Shown: piece after piece, positions 1 to 8,566 of the stretch
Layout of the letters: each line of letters begins with the position of its first letter
Position numbering within the stretch: the stretch's first letter is position 1
Assembly: GCA_027065385.1 (NCBI GenBank)
Contig: JAMOOP010000130.1
Location: forward strand, 1 to 64,000
Length of the DNA: 64,000 bases
Direction of reading: 5' to 3'
Origin: Campylobacteraceae bacterium
Lineage (GTDB): Bacteria; Campylobacterota; Campylobacteria; Campylobacterales; Sulfurovaceae
Notes under the pieces: generated by a model
Seen by the model: only the letters and a program-made list of their open reading frames with translations
The model's database searches: none
What the model was told of the DNA's origin: nothing
Position numbers and translations under genes: made by a program

Positions 1-128
1 ATTATAGACCAAGAAAAACACTTGGTTGGAAAACTCCTTATGAGGTTTTTTATGAAAAATTAAAGGCTTCATAGGGAGATTTTAGGTAGAATTTTTATAA
101 AAATTGCACTTTGGATTTAAATTCGGGA
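1..128 (+). mobile_element. Right end of an IS30-family insertion sequence
   Basis: The transposase stop at 74 is followed by a short non-coding tail. The stretch near 101-127 (TTGCAC, then an AATTCGGG-like end) looks like the terminal inverted repeat that IS30 elements carry 30-60 bases after the transposase. The left end is outside the window, so neither the repeat nor a target-site duplication can be confirmed and the boundary is approximate. Confidence 0.4.
3..74 (+). CDS. IS30-type transposase, C-terminal end (partial)
   Basis: An open frame enters from the left edge and stops at TAG 72-74. The 23 visible residues read YRPRKTLGWKTPYEVF and onward, which is the hallmark C-terminus of IS30-family DDE transposases (RPRK-LGWKTP-EVF). 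The catalytic domain lies outside the window, so it cannot be said whether the element is intact. The next 50 bases should contain its terminal inverted repeat. Confidence 0.75.
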   Translation, partial: YRPRKTLGWKTPYEVFYEKLKAS

Positions 129-277
129 AATTATTGGCTATTGCTTCACTTGTTTTATCAAATAGCATAATGGGAAGGTGTGATTTTTTATTGGCATTGC
201 TAAGTTTCCCTTTTAATTTCTTTAAACTTATTATAACCTAAAAAATCAAATTTCCAAAAAAATAGATATAATACGAT

Positions 278-1387
278 ATGACAAAAAAAACATTCTATCT
301 ATTTATAACTTTATATATATTAGCACTATTTTTTGTAGCAATTAATCTACCAATAGGACCAAATGAGGCAAAGGTATTTTATACGGATAGTGGATTTTTG
401 CAATTTATGACACATCTCTGTTATGGTTGGTTTGGTAATGGATTGGATTTTAGATTGCCATTTTTGCTTTTTGGGCTTTTAAATATATATCTTTTTTTTA
501 TAATGAGTAAAAATTATTGTAAAGAAAAAGAGCAAAGTTTTTTAGCTACTACAATTTTTTCACTATTACCTGGTATTATTACGGCATCAGTAATAGTTAA
601 TGTTGCTGTGTTTGTTATTACATTGGTTTTGGAGTTTCTAATTTTACAGGCAAAGAGGCAGGTTGTATGGCAAGGAGTGGTTATGCTCCTGCTTCTTTTT
701 GTGCATGATGCTTCTGTTATCTTTTTTATCTCCCTTTCTATATATTTTGCATTTAAACAAGATAGTAAGCTTTTTGGTATTGCTATAATTTTTACAGCTA
801 TTAGTCTATTATATTTTAATGGTCTTGATATAGGAGGAAAACCTAAAGGTAAATTTTTAGAACTTTTTGGACTCTATGTAGCACTATTTTCCCCTCTTGT
901 TTTTATCTATTTTTTTTATGCACTATATAGAATATGGCTTCGTGAAAAAAAAGATATATTATGGTATATCTCTTTTACAGCATTTTCTTTATCTATTTTA
1001 CTCTCTTTAAGACAACAGGTTATTATGACTGATTTTGCCCCTTATGTAATAGTAGCTGTTATTTTAATGTTGGTAACCTATAATAAAACTCTATTTGTTA
1101 GACTGCCACAATTTCAAAAAAATTATAGATTAGGATATAGAATAGTAATGGGAAGTCTGATTTTTAGTTCTTTAATTATACTCTTTCATAAACCTCTTTT
1201 TTATCTTTTAGATAATAAATCAAAACATTTTGCTTATCCTTTCTATAAAGCATATTGGCTAACATTAGAATTAACTAAAAAAGAGCAGAATTGTTACACT
1301 GCTAAGAGTCGTAAAATGCAGTATCAATTAAAATATTATGGGATAAGTGAGTGTAAAGATAGAGATGTTCCTAAAATACACAATTAA
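278..1387 (+). CDS. Multi-spanning membrane protein, GT39/ArnT-like glycosyltransferase candidate
   Basis: A 369-residue protein with about nine or ten hydrophobic helices. After the first helix comes a loop with an acidic residue (PIGPNEAK) and then an RLPFLLFGLL segment. This resembles the first periplasmic loop and second helix of GT-C lipid-sugar transferases of the PMT/ArnT type, in which an acidic residue in that loop is catalytic. The length is shorter than full ArnT (about 550), so the C-terminal periplasmic domain is reduced. No ribosome binding site is evident; a TATAAT at 267-272 lies only 5 nt before the ATG. The next gene, aclB, has its own binding site 93 nt downstream and is functionally unrelated. 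The glycosyltransferase assignment is inference. Confidence 0.5.
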   Translation: MTKKTFYLFITLYILALFFVAINLPIGPNEAKVFYTDSGFLQFMTHLCYGWFGNGLDFRLPFLLFGLLNIYLFFIMSKNYCKEKEQSFLATTIFSLLPGIITASVIVNVAVFVITLVLEFLILQAKRQVVWQGVVMLLLLFVHDASVIFFISLSIYFAFKQDSKLFGIAIIFTAISLLYFNGLDIGGKPKGKFLELFGLYVALFSPLVFIYFFYALYRIWLREKKDILWYISFTAFSLSILLSLRQQVIMTDFAPYVIVAVILMLVTYNKTLFVRLPQFQKNYRLGYRIVMGSLIFSSLIILFHKPLFYLLDNKSKHFAYPFYKAYWLTLELTKKEQNCYTAKSRKMQYQLKYYGISECKDRDVPKIHN

Positions 1388-1479
1388 ACAAAACTTATAG
1401 ACACTATTCGTATCAAAAATATAAAATATACTCTCCAAATGGTAGAATTGTCCAACACATTTAAAACAAGGAGAACTCG

Positions 1480-2817
1480 ATGGCTCAAAAAGCGATTAGA
1501 GAATACGACGCAAAGTCGATTTTAGCTCGACATTGGGATAAGTACTTTCCAGACTTTACTTATGCTTATGAAACAGTAATGGTTAAAAATGGAGCAGACC
1601 TAGCAGAGGCTGCAAAAACTCATAAATGGTTAAATGAAAAACCTTTAGTTGCAAAACCAGATATGTTGTTTGGTAAAAGAGGTAAAAATGGGTTGGTACT
1701 TTTTAAAGAGCAAAAGCCAGGTGATGTCTCTTTAGAAAAAGCAATTTCATGGATTGATGAAAAATCAAGCCAAAAACAGAGTGTTTATTTTTCGTTTGAT
1801 GGAGATACACCAAAGGGTGAGCCAAGTGTAGATATGTTAACTCACTTTATTGTTGAGCCATTTACTCCTCATGACCAATCAGAAGAGTATTATATTTCTG
1901 CTACTGTTGTTGGTGATAGCGATATGTTATATATGTCAGCAGAAGGTGGAATGGAAGTTGAAGAGGGTTGGGACGAAAAAGTAACAGAAGTAGCTTTTTC
2001 TATTACTGATACAGAAGAAGAGATTGCAGAAAAAATTAAAGCAAATATTCCTGCTGATGTAAAAGAGGAAGATAAAGAAAATTTTGCTAAATTTGCTATT
2101 GGTTTCTTTAAAGCTTATAGAGAATTAAACTTTGCATATCTTGAAATTAACCCTTTTGTAATGCAAGGTAATCAAATTGAGCTTCTTGATATGGTTGCAA
2201 AACTTGATGATACAGCTGGATTTATGATGGTTGAAGAGTGGGGTGATGTTCCATATCCAACTCCATTTGGAATGGAAACAAAATCTCCAGAAGAAGAGGC
2301 AGTAGAAGTTGCTGATAGTAAAACAGGTGCATCTTTAAAACTTACACTTCTAAAACCAGAAGCTAGAATTTGGACAATGGTTGCAGGTGGTGGAGCTAGT
2401 GTTGTTTATGCTGATACTATTGCTGATTTTGCAGGAATTGATGATTTAGCAAATTACGGTGAGTATAGTGGAGGTCCTACTACTGGTGAGACTAAATTCT
2501 ATGCAGAGACTATTTTTGACCTAATGACTAGAGAAAAAGATGCACAAGGTAGAGGAAAAGTTCTTATTATTGGTGGAGCTATTGCTAACTTTACAGATGT
2601 TGCAAAAACATTTACAGGTATTATCCAAGCATTTGAAAACTATCAAGATAAGTTAAAAGAGGTTGGAACAAAAATATATGTTCGTCGTGGTGGACCAAAT
2701 TATGAAAAAGGTCTAAAAGATATTAAAGAAGCAGCTGATAGAATGGGTCTTTACATTGAAGTATATGGACCAGAAACTCATGTTACAGACATAGTTCGTA
2801 TGGCACTAGAAGCGTAA
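1480..2817 (+). CDS. aclB: ATP citrate lyase, small (beta) subunit AclB
   Basis: This subunit of ATP citrate lyase cleaves citrate, with CoA and ATP, to acetyl-CoA and oxaloacetate. It is the step that lets the TCA cycle run backwards for CO2 fixation in Campylobacterota and Chlorobi. The 445 residues begin MAQKAIREYDAKSILARHW, typical of AclB, with an ATP-grasp N-terminal half and a succinyl-CoA-synthetase-like CoA/citrate half (VAGGGASVVYADT, GGPNYEKGL). The start follows a strong AAGGAGA. aclA begins 10 nt downstream, so the two are one operon. The length is normal and nothing is disrupted. Confidence 0.96.
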   Translation: MAQKAIREYDAKSILARHWDKYFPDFTYAYETVMVKNGADLAEAAKTHKWLNEKPLVAKPDMLFGKRGKNGLVLFKEQKPGDVSLEKAISWIDEKSSQKQSVYFSFDGDTPKGEPSVDMLTHFIVEPFTPHDQSEEYYISATVVGDSDMLYMSAEGGMEVEEGWDEKVTEVAFSITDTEEEIAEKIKANIPADVKEEDKENFAKFAIGFFKAYRELNFAYLEINPFVMQGNQIELLDMVAKLDDTAGFMMVEEWGDVPYPTPFGMETKSPEEEAVEVADSKTGASLKLTLLKPEARIWTMVAGGGASVVYADTIADFAGIDDLANYGEYSGGPTTGETKFYAETIFDLMTREKDAQGRGKVLIIGGAIANFTDVAKTFTGIIQAFENYQDKLKEVGTKIYVRRGGPNYEKGLKDIKEAADRMGLYIEVYGPETHVTDIVRMALEA

Positions 2818-2827
2818 GGAGATAGCG

Positions 2828-4630
2828 ATGGAAAAATTATTTACTAAAGATACACAAGCAATTTTTTGGAATAACAATAAAACTGCAATTCAGAGAATGT
2901 TAGATTATGACTACACAATTAAAAGAGATACTCCATCTGTTGCAGGAATTGTAGCACCAACAAGCTCTAATAAATTTGAAAAATTCTTTTGGGGTGCTGA
3001 TGAGATAATGGTACCTGTATATAAAAATACAGCTGATGCTAAAAAAGCTCAACCACAAGCTGATGTTTTACTTAACTTTGGTTCATTTAGAACAGCTTAT
3101 AGTGTAACTAATGAGGCTTTAGATATTGGTGGATTTAGAGTTATTATGATTACAGCTGAAGGTATTCCTGAAAGATTAGCTAGAAAAATGAACCAAAAAG
3201 CAAGAGATTTAGGTGTAACAGTAATAGGTCCTGCTACTGTTGGTGCGATTGCTCCAGGTGCATTTAAAATTGCTAATATTGGTGGTACTATTGAAAATAT
3301 TATTAACTCTAAACTTCACCGTGCAGGTTCATGTGGACTTGTAACTAGAAGTGGTGGACTGTTTAATGAGCTTTCAAATATTATTGCTATTAATGCTGAT
3401 GGAATTGCAGAGGGTGTTGCTATTGGTGGTGATAGATTTGTAGGTTCTGTATTTATTGATAATCTTCTAAGAATGGAGAAAAACCCTGAAGTTAAATATA
3501 TGATACTTCTAGGTGAAGTTGGTGGAACAGAAGAGTATAAAGTAATCGAAGCTGTAAAAAGTGGAAAAATTACTAAACCAATTATTGCTTGGTGTATTGG
3601 AACTATTGCTAAATATTATGATAGTGGTGTTCAATTCGGTCATGCAGGAGCTAGTGCAAACTCTGATATGGAAACAGCAGAAGCTAAAAACAGAGCAATG
3701 GCTGAAGCTGGAATTCATGTACCAGAGAGCTTTAATGATTTACCTGCAAAAATCAAAGAGGTTTATGAGTCATTAAATATTGCTCCAATTCCAGAGCCTG
3801 AAATCAATACAGTTCCAAAATCAAGAAGACCAAAACAGTTTATCTGTACAATATCTGATGATAGAGGAGAAGAGGCAACTTATGCAGGTTTCCCAATTTC
3901 AAGTGTAGCTACACCTGATACTGGAAAAGGTATTGGTGATGTTATTTCTCTATTATGGTTTAAAAAACAGTATCCAAAATGGGCTACAGAGTTTATTGAA
4001 ACTGTAATTAAAACAGTAGCAGACCATGGACCTGCCGTTTCAGGGGCGCACAATGCAAAAGTAACAGCAAGAGCAGGAAAAAGTGTTGTTGAAGCACTTG
4101 TAACTGGACTTTTAACTATTGGACCTAGATTTGGTGGTGCGATTGATGGTGCTGCACAATACTTTAAATATGCAGATGATAATAACTTATCTCCAAAAGA
4201 GTTTTTAGGCTATATGAAAAAACAAGGTATTCCAATTCCTGGAATTGGACATAGAATTAAGTCACTTAAAAACCCTGATTTAAGAGTTACAGGACTTATG
4301 AACTTTGCATCAGAGCATTTCCCATCAACTCCACTTCTTGATTATGCAAGAACAGTTGAGGCGTTAACAACATCTAAAAAAGAGAACCTTATTTTAAATG
4401 TTGATGGAACTATTGGTATCTTAATGGTTGATATGTGGAGAGCATTAGGTTACTCTGAAGAGGAGATAAATGAGTTTATCGCTTCAGGAACATTAAACGC
4501 ATTCTTTATTGTAGGTAGAAGTATTGGATTTATCGGTCATGTACTAGATGAAAAAAGACTTGCTATGCCTATGTATAGACACCCAATGGACGACATTTTA
4601 TATGATGTTCAAAAGGCTGAAAAGATATAA
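2828..4630 (+). CDS. aclA: ATP citrate lyase, large (alpha) subunit AclA
   Basis: The catalytic subunit of the lyase has 600 residues, the usual length. It has a CoA-binding and phospho-His domain like the alpha subunit of succinyl-CoA synthetase: the block GQFGHAGASAN, encoded near 3630, contains the active-site His of this family. A citrate-synthase-like C-terminal domain follows (SGAHNAKVTARAGK, then PIPGIGHRIKS). The start follows AAGGAGATAGCG directly after aclB. The pair marks the organism as a reductive-TCA autotroph. A hairpin at 4642-4663 probably ends the operon. Confidence 0.96.
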   Translation: MEKLFTKDTQAIFWNNNKTAIQRMLDYDYTIKRDTPSVAGIVAPTSSNKFEKFFWGADEIMVPVYKNTADAKKAQPQADVLLNFGSFRTAYSVTNEALDIGGFRVIMITAEGIPERLARKMNQKARDLGVTVIGPATVGAIAPGAFKIANIGGTIENIINSKLHRAGSCGLVTRSGGLFNELSNIIAINADGIAEGVAIGGDRFVGSVFIDNLLRMEKNPEVKYMILLGEVGGTEEYKVIEAVKSGKITKPIIAWCIGTIAKYYDSGVQFGHAGASANSDMETAEAKNRAMAEAGIHVPESFNDLPAKIKEVYESLNIAPIPEPEINTVPKSRRPKQFICTISDDRGEEATYAGFPISSVATPDTGKGIGDVISLLWFKKQYPKWATEFIETVIKTVADHGPAVSGAHNAKVTARAGKSVVEALVTGLLTIGPRFGGAIDGAAQYFKYADDNNLSPKEFLGYMKKQGIPIPGIGHRIKSLKNPDLRVTGLMNFASEHFPSTPLLDYARTVEALTTSKKENLILNVDGTIGILMVDMWRALGYSEEEINEFIASGTLNAFFIVGRSIGFIGHVLDEKRLAMPMYRHPMDDILYDVQKAEKI

Positions 4631-4641
4631 TCTTCTTTTTA

Positions 4642-4663
4642 TAGGGTGCTTAGTTGCACTCTA
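4642..4663 (+). terminator. Probable terminator after aclBA
   Basis: An 8-bp stem (TAGGGTGC with GCACTCTA, one G-U pair) closes on a 6-nt loop and is followed by a T-rich stretch at 4666-4675. It lies 11 nt after the aclA stop. Confidence 0.55.
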
Positions 4664-4768
4664 GCTTATTTTTTTATCTCTCTCTTTAATTTTTTAATAC
4701 TTTTCTATTTTATAGTTTTATTTTAAAACATGATATAATTATGTTTTTAATTAAAAAGGATTTCTATA

Positions 4769-4837
4769 ATGTATTATAACCTATTTGAAACCATAAAAAC
4801 AAGACTTTATAAAGCCTATAATCCTAAAAAGTCATAG
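4769..4837 (+). CDS. Possible 22-residue peptide
   Basis: An ATG 8 nt after AAAAAGGA opens a 22-codon frame (MYYNLFETIKTRLYKAYNPKKS) ending at TAG 4835-4837, just before the DUF1016 gene. It is basic and aromatic with no recognisable domain. It could be a leader peptide, a remnant of an older gene or chance. Its 3' end lies inside an inverted repeat. Confidence 0.25.
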   Translation: MYYNLFETIKTRLYKAYNPKKS

Positions 4838-4844
4838 GATTATA
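4817..4844. repeat. Perfect 10-bp inverted repeat before the DUF1016 gene
   Basis: TATAATCCTA at 4817-4826 and TAGGATTATA at 4835-4844 are exact complements around an 8-nt loop. The right arm ends 2 nt before the ATG at 4847, so the hairpin would cover the ribosome-binding region. It may be an operator or translational control hairpin, or the scar of an excised element. Confidence 0.5.
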
Positions 4845-4846
4845 AA

Positions 4847-5659
4847 ATGCCAAATATAGAGACCACAGAATATAAAGAATTTATAAAAGAGATAAAACAA
4901 AGAATAAAAGAAGTTCAAATAAAAGCTTTTTTACAAGTAAATAGAACTCTTTTAGAGTTCTATTGGGAGTTAGGGAGTAAGATTGTTCAGAAAGAGAAAA
5001 AGGCTTATTGGGGAAGTGGCTTTTTAAAAAATATGAGTCGTGATTTAATGCTTGAATTTCCTGATATTAAAGGCTTGTCTCTTAGAAATATTAAATATAT
5101 ACGACAATGGTATCTTTTTTATTCTACAGAAAACCAAAAAGGGCAACAAGTTGTTGCCCAATTAGTTTTAATACCTTGGGGACACAATCTTCATATTGTT
5201 ACTAAGTGTAAAGATATAAATCAAGCACTATTTTATGTTAAAAAAACTATAGAAAATAGTTGGAGTAGAGCAGTTCTTAAGTCTCAAATAGAAAATAAAT
5301 TATATGAAAGAACAGGAAAAGCACTAACAAATTTTTTAAATACTTTACCAAACTGTTATGTGGTAGTGGAATTGAAAGTTGTCGATTTTGAACCTGAATT
5401 TGCAGGAAAATTAAATTTTTATATCTCTGCTGTCAATGGAAAAATAAGAGGGAAGAGAGATAATCCCACAATAGGAATATTAATATGTAAATCTAAAAAT
5501 AGTACAATAGTAGAATATGCTTTAAAGGATATAAATAAACCTATTGGGGTAAGTGAATATCAACTATCTAATATATTGCCAAAAGAGTTTAAATCTAGTT
5601 TACCTTCTATTGAAGAGATAGAGAATGAGTTAGAAAGCTTAGATATAAAAAATAACTAA
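4847..5659 (+). pseudogene. DUF1016 (YhcG-type PDDEXK) nuclease with an internal in-frame deletion
   Basis: The N-terminal DUF1016 helical domain (residues 1-165, with WGSGFLKNMSRDL and LSLRNIKYIRQWY) and the C-terminal nuclease end (VVVELKVVDFEPEFAGKLNFY, DNPTIGILICKSK, GVSEYQLS) are well conserved. Residue P168 is joined directly to N169 of the strand carrying the ELK. Compared with the full-length homologue at 53935-55023, about 72 residues are missing, including the DxVDLxFYH strand that carries the catalytic Asp. The frame is intact, so a protein may be made, but a PDDEXK nuclease without that Asp should be inactive. It could survive as a DNA-binding relic. It starts directly after an inverted repeat with no strong binding site. 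Confidence 0.75.
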
Positions 5660-5672
5660 AGAAAAGAGAACC

Positions 5673-7382
5673 ATGAAAAACCTATTTAAACAGTATCTTC
5701 CATATTTAATGGGGTATAAAAGACAATTTATTTTAGCTATTATTGGAATGTTAGCTGTAGCTATTGGAACGGCAGGGTCTGCACAAATTATTAAACCTAC
5801 ACTTGATGAGGTGTTTGTAGCAAAAGATGCAACAATGTTGAGTGTTATACCATTTTTACTTATAGTTATATTTGCAATAAAAGGGTTTGGACAGTATATT
5901 CAGACCTATTATATGTCTTATATTGGACTTGATGTAGTTAGAAAGCTTAGAAATAATTTAGTAGAACACTTAACATATCAAGATATGGAGTTTTTTCAAA
6001 CTATGCACTCTGGTGAGATTTTATCTAGGATAACTAATGATATTACTCGTATTCAAAGTGTTGTAACCTCTATGATACCTAATTTTGTAAGAGAGAGTTT
6101 AACTATTTTAGCTTTAACTATTTATGTAATATATGAGAGTCCAAAGTTAGCCTTTTATTTTTTAGTTATTATGCCTTTAGCTATTATCCCTTTAGGTCAA
6201 CTTGCTAAAAAGATGAAAAAATATTCTAAACTCTCACAAGAGAGTACATCTATTATGACAGCAAGAGTTGGTGAGATATTTTCCAATATTGAGGTTATAA
6301 AATCAAATTCAACCCAAACTATAGAGAGTAAAAAGTTTTCTATTGAGAATTATGAAGTTTTTAAATATCTTATAAAGCAGGTTAAAATTAATGCTTTAAC
6401 TACGCCTGTTATGGAGATATTAGGCTCTATTGCTATTGGTTTGGTTATTTATATTGGTGGTATGGAGGTAATTGAGGGAAGAATGAGTGTTGGAGCTTTT
6501 TTTGCTTTTTCGGCGGCTCTTTTTATGCTATATAATCCAATTAAAAGAATTTCAAAACTATACAATCAAGCACAAGATGCAGTTATTGCAAACCAAAGAA
6601 TGCAAGAGCTTTTAGAGATGAGACCTAAAATTGTATCGGGAGAGAAGATTTTAAAAGAGAGAGTTGAGAGTGTGAGTTTTAAAGATGTATCACTAAACTA
6701 TAAAGATAAAATAGCATTAAATAGTGTATTTATAGATATAAAAAGAGGAGATAGTATAGCACTTGTCGGAGATAGTGGTGCAGGAAAAAGCTCTTTTGTT
6801 AATCTTTTAGTTCGTTTTTATGATGCAAATAGTGGAGAGATACTTATTAATGGCATTAACTATAGAGATTTCAGTTTAAGTTCACTTCATAATAGAATTG
6901 CTTTTGTAACACAAAGAATTTATATCTTTAATGATACTATTGCTAGAAATGTAGCTTATGGAAAAGAGGTAGATAGAAAAAAAGTTATAGAGGCTTTAAA
7001 AAAAGCTTACGCTTTAGAGTTTGTAGAAAAATTAGAGAGTGGAATAGATACAGTTCTAAGTGAGAGTGGAAATAATCTATCAGGTGGTCAAAGACAAAGA
7101 ATTGCATTAGCTAGAGCATTATATAAAGAGCCAGATATTTTAATCTTAGATGAAGCAACATCAGCATTAGATAATAAAAGTGAGGTTTTAATTCAAAAGG
7201 CTTTAGAGTTATTAAAAGATAAAATGATAACAATTACAGTAGCTCATAGATTAAGTACAATAGAAAATGCAGATACTATTTTAGTATTTAAAGATGGAAA
7301 AGTAGTTTGTGCAAATAGTCATAAAAAGTTACTTCAAGAGTGCAATGAGTATCGTAAGTTAGCTAAGGTTTTGGATAGTTAA
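5673..7382 (+). CDS. MsbA-type ABC transporter, fused permease and ATPase
   Basis: A 569-residue half transporter of the MsbA/lipid exporter class. An N-terminal six-helix membrane domain (about 15-320) is followed by an ATPase with Walker A GDSGAGKSS (about 365), signature LSGGQRQR (about 468), Walker B ILILDEATSALD and an H-loop in TVAHRLST. It works as an inner-membrane homodimer, and a likely cargo is lipid A or another lipid, although drug export cannot be excluded. The start follows AAAGAAAAGAGAA. The last 37 nt of the gene are repeated at 9733-9769, beyond an accessory segment, which suggests something inserted at or next to its 3' end. Confidence 0.85.
   Translation: MKNLFKQYLPYLMGYKRQFILAIIGMLAVAIGTAGSAQIIKPTLDEVFVAKDATMLSVIPFLLIVIFAIKGFGQYIQTYYMSYIGLDVVRKLRNNLVEHLTYQDMEFFQTMHSGEILSRITNDITRIQSVVTSMIPNFVRESLTILALTIYVIYESPKLAFYFLVIMPLAIIPLGQLAKKMKKYSKLSQESTSIMTARVGEIFSNIEVIKSNSTQTIESKKFSIENYEVFKYLIKQVKINALTTPVMEILGSIAIGLVIYIGGMEVIEGRMSVGAFFAFSAALFMLYNPIKRISKLYNQAQDAVIANQRMQELLEMRPKIVSGEKILKERVESVSFKDVSLNYKDKIALNSVFIDIKRGDSIALVGDSGAGKSSFVNLLVRFYDANSGEILINGINYRDFSLSSLHNRIAFVTQRIYIFNDTIARNVAYGKEVDRKKVIEALKKAYALEFVEKLESGIDTVLSESGNNLSGGQRQRIALARALYKEPDILILDEATSALDNKSEVLIQKALELLKDKMITITVAHRLSTIENADTILVFKDGKVVCANSHKKLLQECNEYRKLAKVLDS
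7346..7382 (+). repeat. Direct repeat, left copy (3' end of the ABC transporter gene)
   Basis: These 37 nt, ending in the transporter's stop codon, recur at 9733-9769 with three differences. An identical core of 24 nt runs 7354-7377 and 9741-9764. The two copies bracket the accessory segment. Confidence 0.9.
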
Positions 7383-7404
7383 AAGAATTTTAAGTTTTTT
7401 TAAA

Positions 7405-7437
7405 GTAGGGTTGGCATTGGGATAAAGCCAACCCTAC
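7405..7437. repeat. GC-rich 11-bp palindrome, REP-like or terminator
   Basis: GTAGGGTTGGC (7405-7415) pairs exactly with GCCAACCCTAC (7427-7437) around an 11-nt loop. It is much richer in G and C than its surroundings. It lies 23 nt after the transporter stop and could end that transcript and the converging toxin-antitoxin transcript, but no T-run follows on the plus strand. Its composition suggests an imported repetitive element. Confidence 0.6.
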
Positions 7438-7518
7438 GCTTAACATACGGTAATATACGCAAAATTTACAAAAAAATAATCTTCCAATCCCAAAAATCTC
7501 AATTTTCTTTCATCGCTT

Positions 7519-7767
7519 TTAAGCTACACTCTCCAATGAAAAATTGACCACCTCTATCATACGGTTTTTCATTTTTGCTTCTCTAACCACAGCTTCAATA
7601 TTTTCAGCTGTCTCATCACTAATCCACTCTTCACCACAAAGAGAACAAACCGTAGCAGGAGTCTCTCTAATGACAATAAGATTTGTTCCTAAATCTACCG
7701 TAAAAGTCACTTTTCCTTGCTCTTTTTCTCCATTACAGATTGGGCATTTTTTTTCATCTTTTTTCAT
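7519..7767 (-). CDS. YgiT-type zinc-finger antitoxin
   Basis: An 82-residue protein with two Cys pairs, CPIC near residue 8 and CSLC near residue 41. This is the zinc knuckle of the N-terminal half of MqsA/YgiT antitoxins. The remainder (SDETAENIEAVVREAKMKNR) is a short helical region, and the DNA-binding HTH half of MqsA is absent, as is usual in the short YgiT-type proteins paired with DUF4258. It follows the toxin gene with a 1-nt gap, the toxin-first order of mqsRA. It probably neutralises the toxin by direct binding. It lies in the repeat-flanked accessory segment. Confidence 0.8.
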   Translation of the reverse strand: MKKDEKKCPICNGEKEQGKVTFTVDLGTNLIVIRETPATVCSLCGEEWISDETAENIEAVVREAKMKNRMIEVVNFSLESVA

Positions 7768-7768
7768 C

Positions 7769-8074
7769 TTATCTCCTTGTTTTTAGGTCTGTATTAAAGT
7801 GTGTTGTGCTTGGTACATAAGCAGTTATAACATAAATAGTATCAGTAGCTTCATTTAAACTAGCTACTACATGAATAGGTTTTGAGTCTACATAGAAAAA
7901 CAACGCACTTTCAAAAGGTACATCTGTTTCATAGTTTTCAATAATCTCACCATTTTTCAAAGTCATTTTTACCTCTGCACGGCTTATATCTCGTTCAAGC
8001 ATTCGCTCTAGTGCGTGTCTTCGCCACTCAATAGTGCCAACCTCTAATGCTTTTATAATTTTCTCTTTATCCAT
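7769..8074 (-). CDS. DUF4258 toxin (RelE/MqsR-like mRNA interferase candidate)
   Basis: About 101 residues with the DUF4258 pattern: WRRHALERMLERDIS (conserved His and Arg), then an acidic GEIIENYETDVPFES, HVVASLN and a C-terminal TIYVITAYVPS strand. DUF4258 proteins have a RelE/MqsR-like fold and are usually found beside YgiT antitoxins, as here. Start choice: ATG at 8074 or TTG three bases upstream; neither has a strong ribosome binding site. The likely action is cleavage of mRNA, inferred from the family. The gene is intact. Confidence 0.75.
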   Translation of the reverse strand: MDKEKIIKALEVGTIEWRRHALERMLERDISRAEVKMTLKNGEIIENYETDVPFESALFFYVDSKPIHVVASLNEATDTIYVITAYVPSTTHFNTDLKTRR

Positions 8075-8406
8075 CAAGTACTCATTTTGTTTAGTGCTTT
8101 ATTATAGCTAAATATAACTATAAGTAAGAAAAATTGAAATAATGCACCACCAACCCATCATAAAATTTATATCTATAAAACAAAAAATATTTTGATGATT
8201 TAAAAGAAAGAAGTGTTCTTTTTATGCAAATATTTGGTGTGTTTGGAAATATTATCTATAAAAATCTTAAACATTAAGCAAAATTTAAGTATTTAAAAGA
8301 TATTATTCCAAATAAGCTAGAATCACAGGATAATAGTAAGATTAAAGTAAGAACCTAGATAGAATTATAGTAAGATAAAAGCCTATCCCATAAAAAGGAG
8401 AAGCTA
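8075..8406. other. Non-coding stretch between toxin and small peptide genes
   Basis: About 330 nt of AT-rich sequence without a convincing gene. It holds a repeated decamer ATAGTAAGAT at 8333-8342 and 8367-8376, and a possible -10 TAGAAT near 8318. It would contain the promoter of the divergent toxin-antitoxin pair and that of the peptide at 8407. A small RNA antisense or leader region is possible but cannot be shown. Confidence 0.4.
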
Positions 8407-8484
8407 ATGAAAATCACTTTAAATATCAAGATTAACCTTGACATTGATTTTATCATTTTTGCATTAAGACTGTTGTTTGCTTAA
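8407..8484 (+). CDS. 25-residue hydrophobic peptide
   Basis: The peptide MKITLNIKINLDIDFIIFALRLLFA starts 5 nt after a very strong AAAAAGGAGA site. It has an alternating polar/hydrophobic front and a membrane-type tail. The strong binding site and a 330-nt leader suggest it is translated. It resembles either type I toxin peptides or a small membrane protein; no family is recognised. It sits alone inside the accessory segment, next to a toxin-antitoxin pair. Confidence 0.5.
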   Translation: MKITLNIKINLDIDFIIFALRLLFA

Positions 8485-8566
8485 TTAATAACTAAGCATT
8501 AATAAATTCTAGCTTGTCTATCTTTTATTTATATCTCTAAACATTCATCAAGCTTAAGCTCTCGAA

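Noticed and set aside
267..277. Leaderless transcript for the glycosyltransferase-like gene
   Set aside because: The -10-like TATAAT 5 nt before the ATG has no -35 at the right distance; chance in AT-rich DNA is likely.
3561..3776. Small gene inside aclA in another frame
   Set aside because: It is entirely within a well conserved enzyme gene with no ribosome site; a reading-frame shadow.
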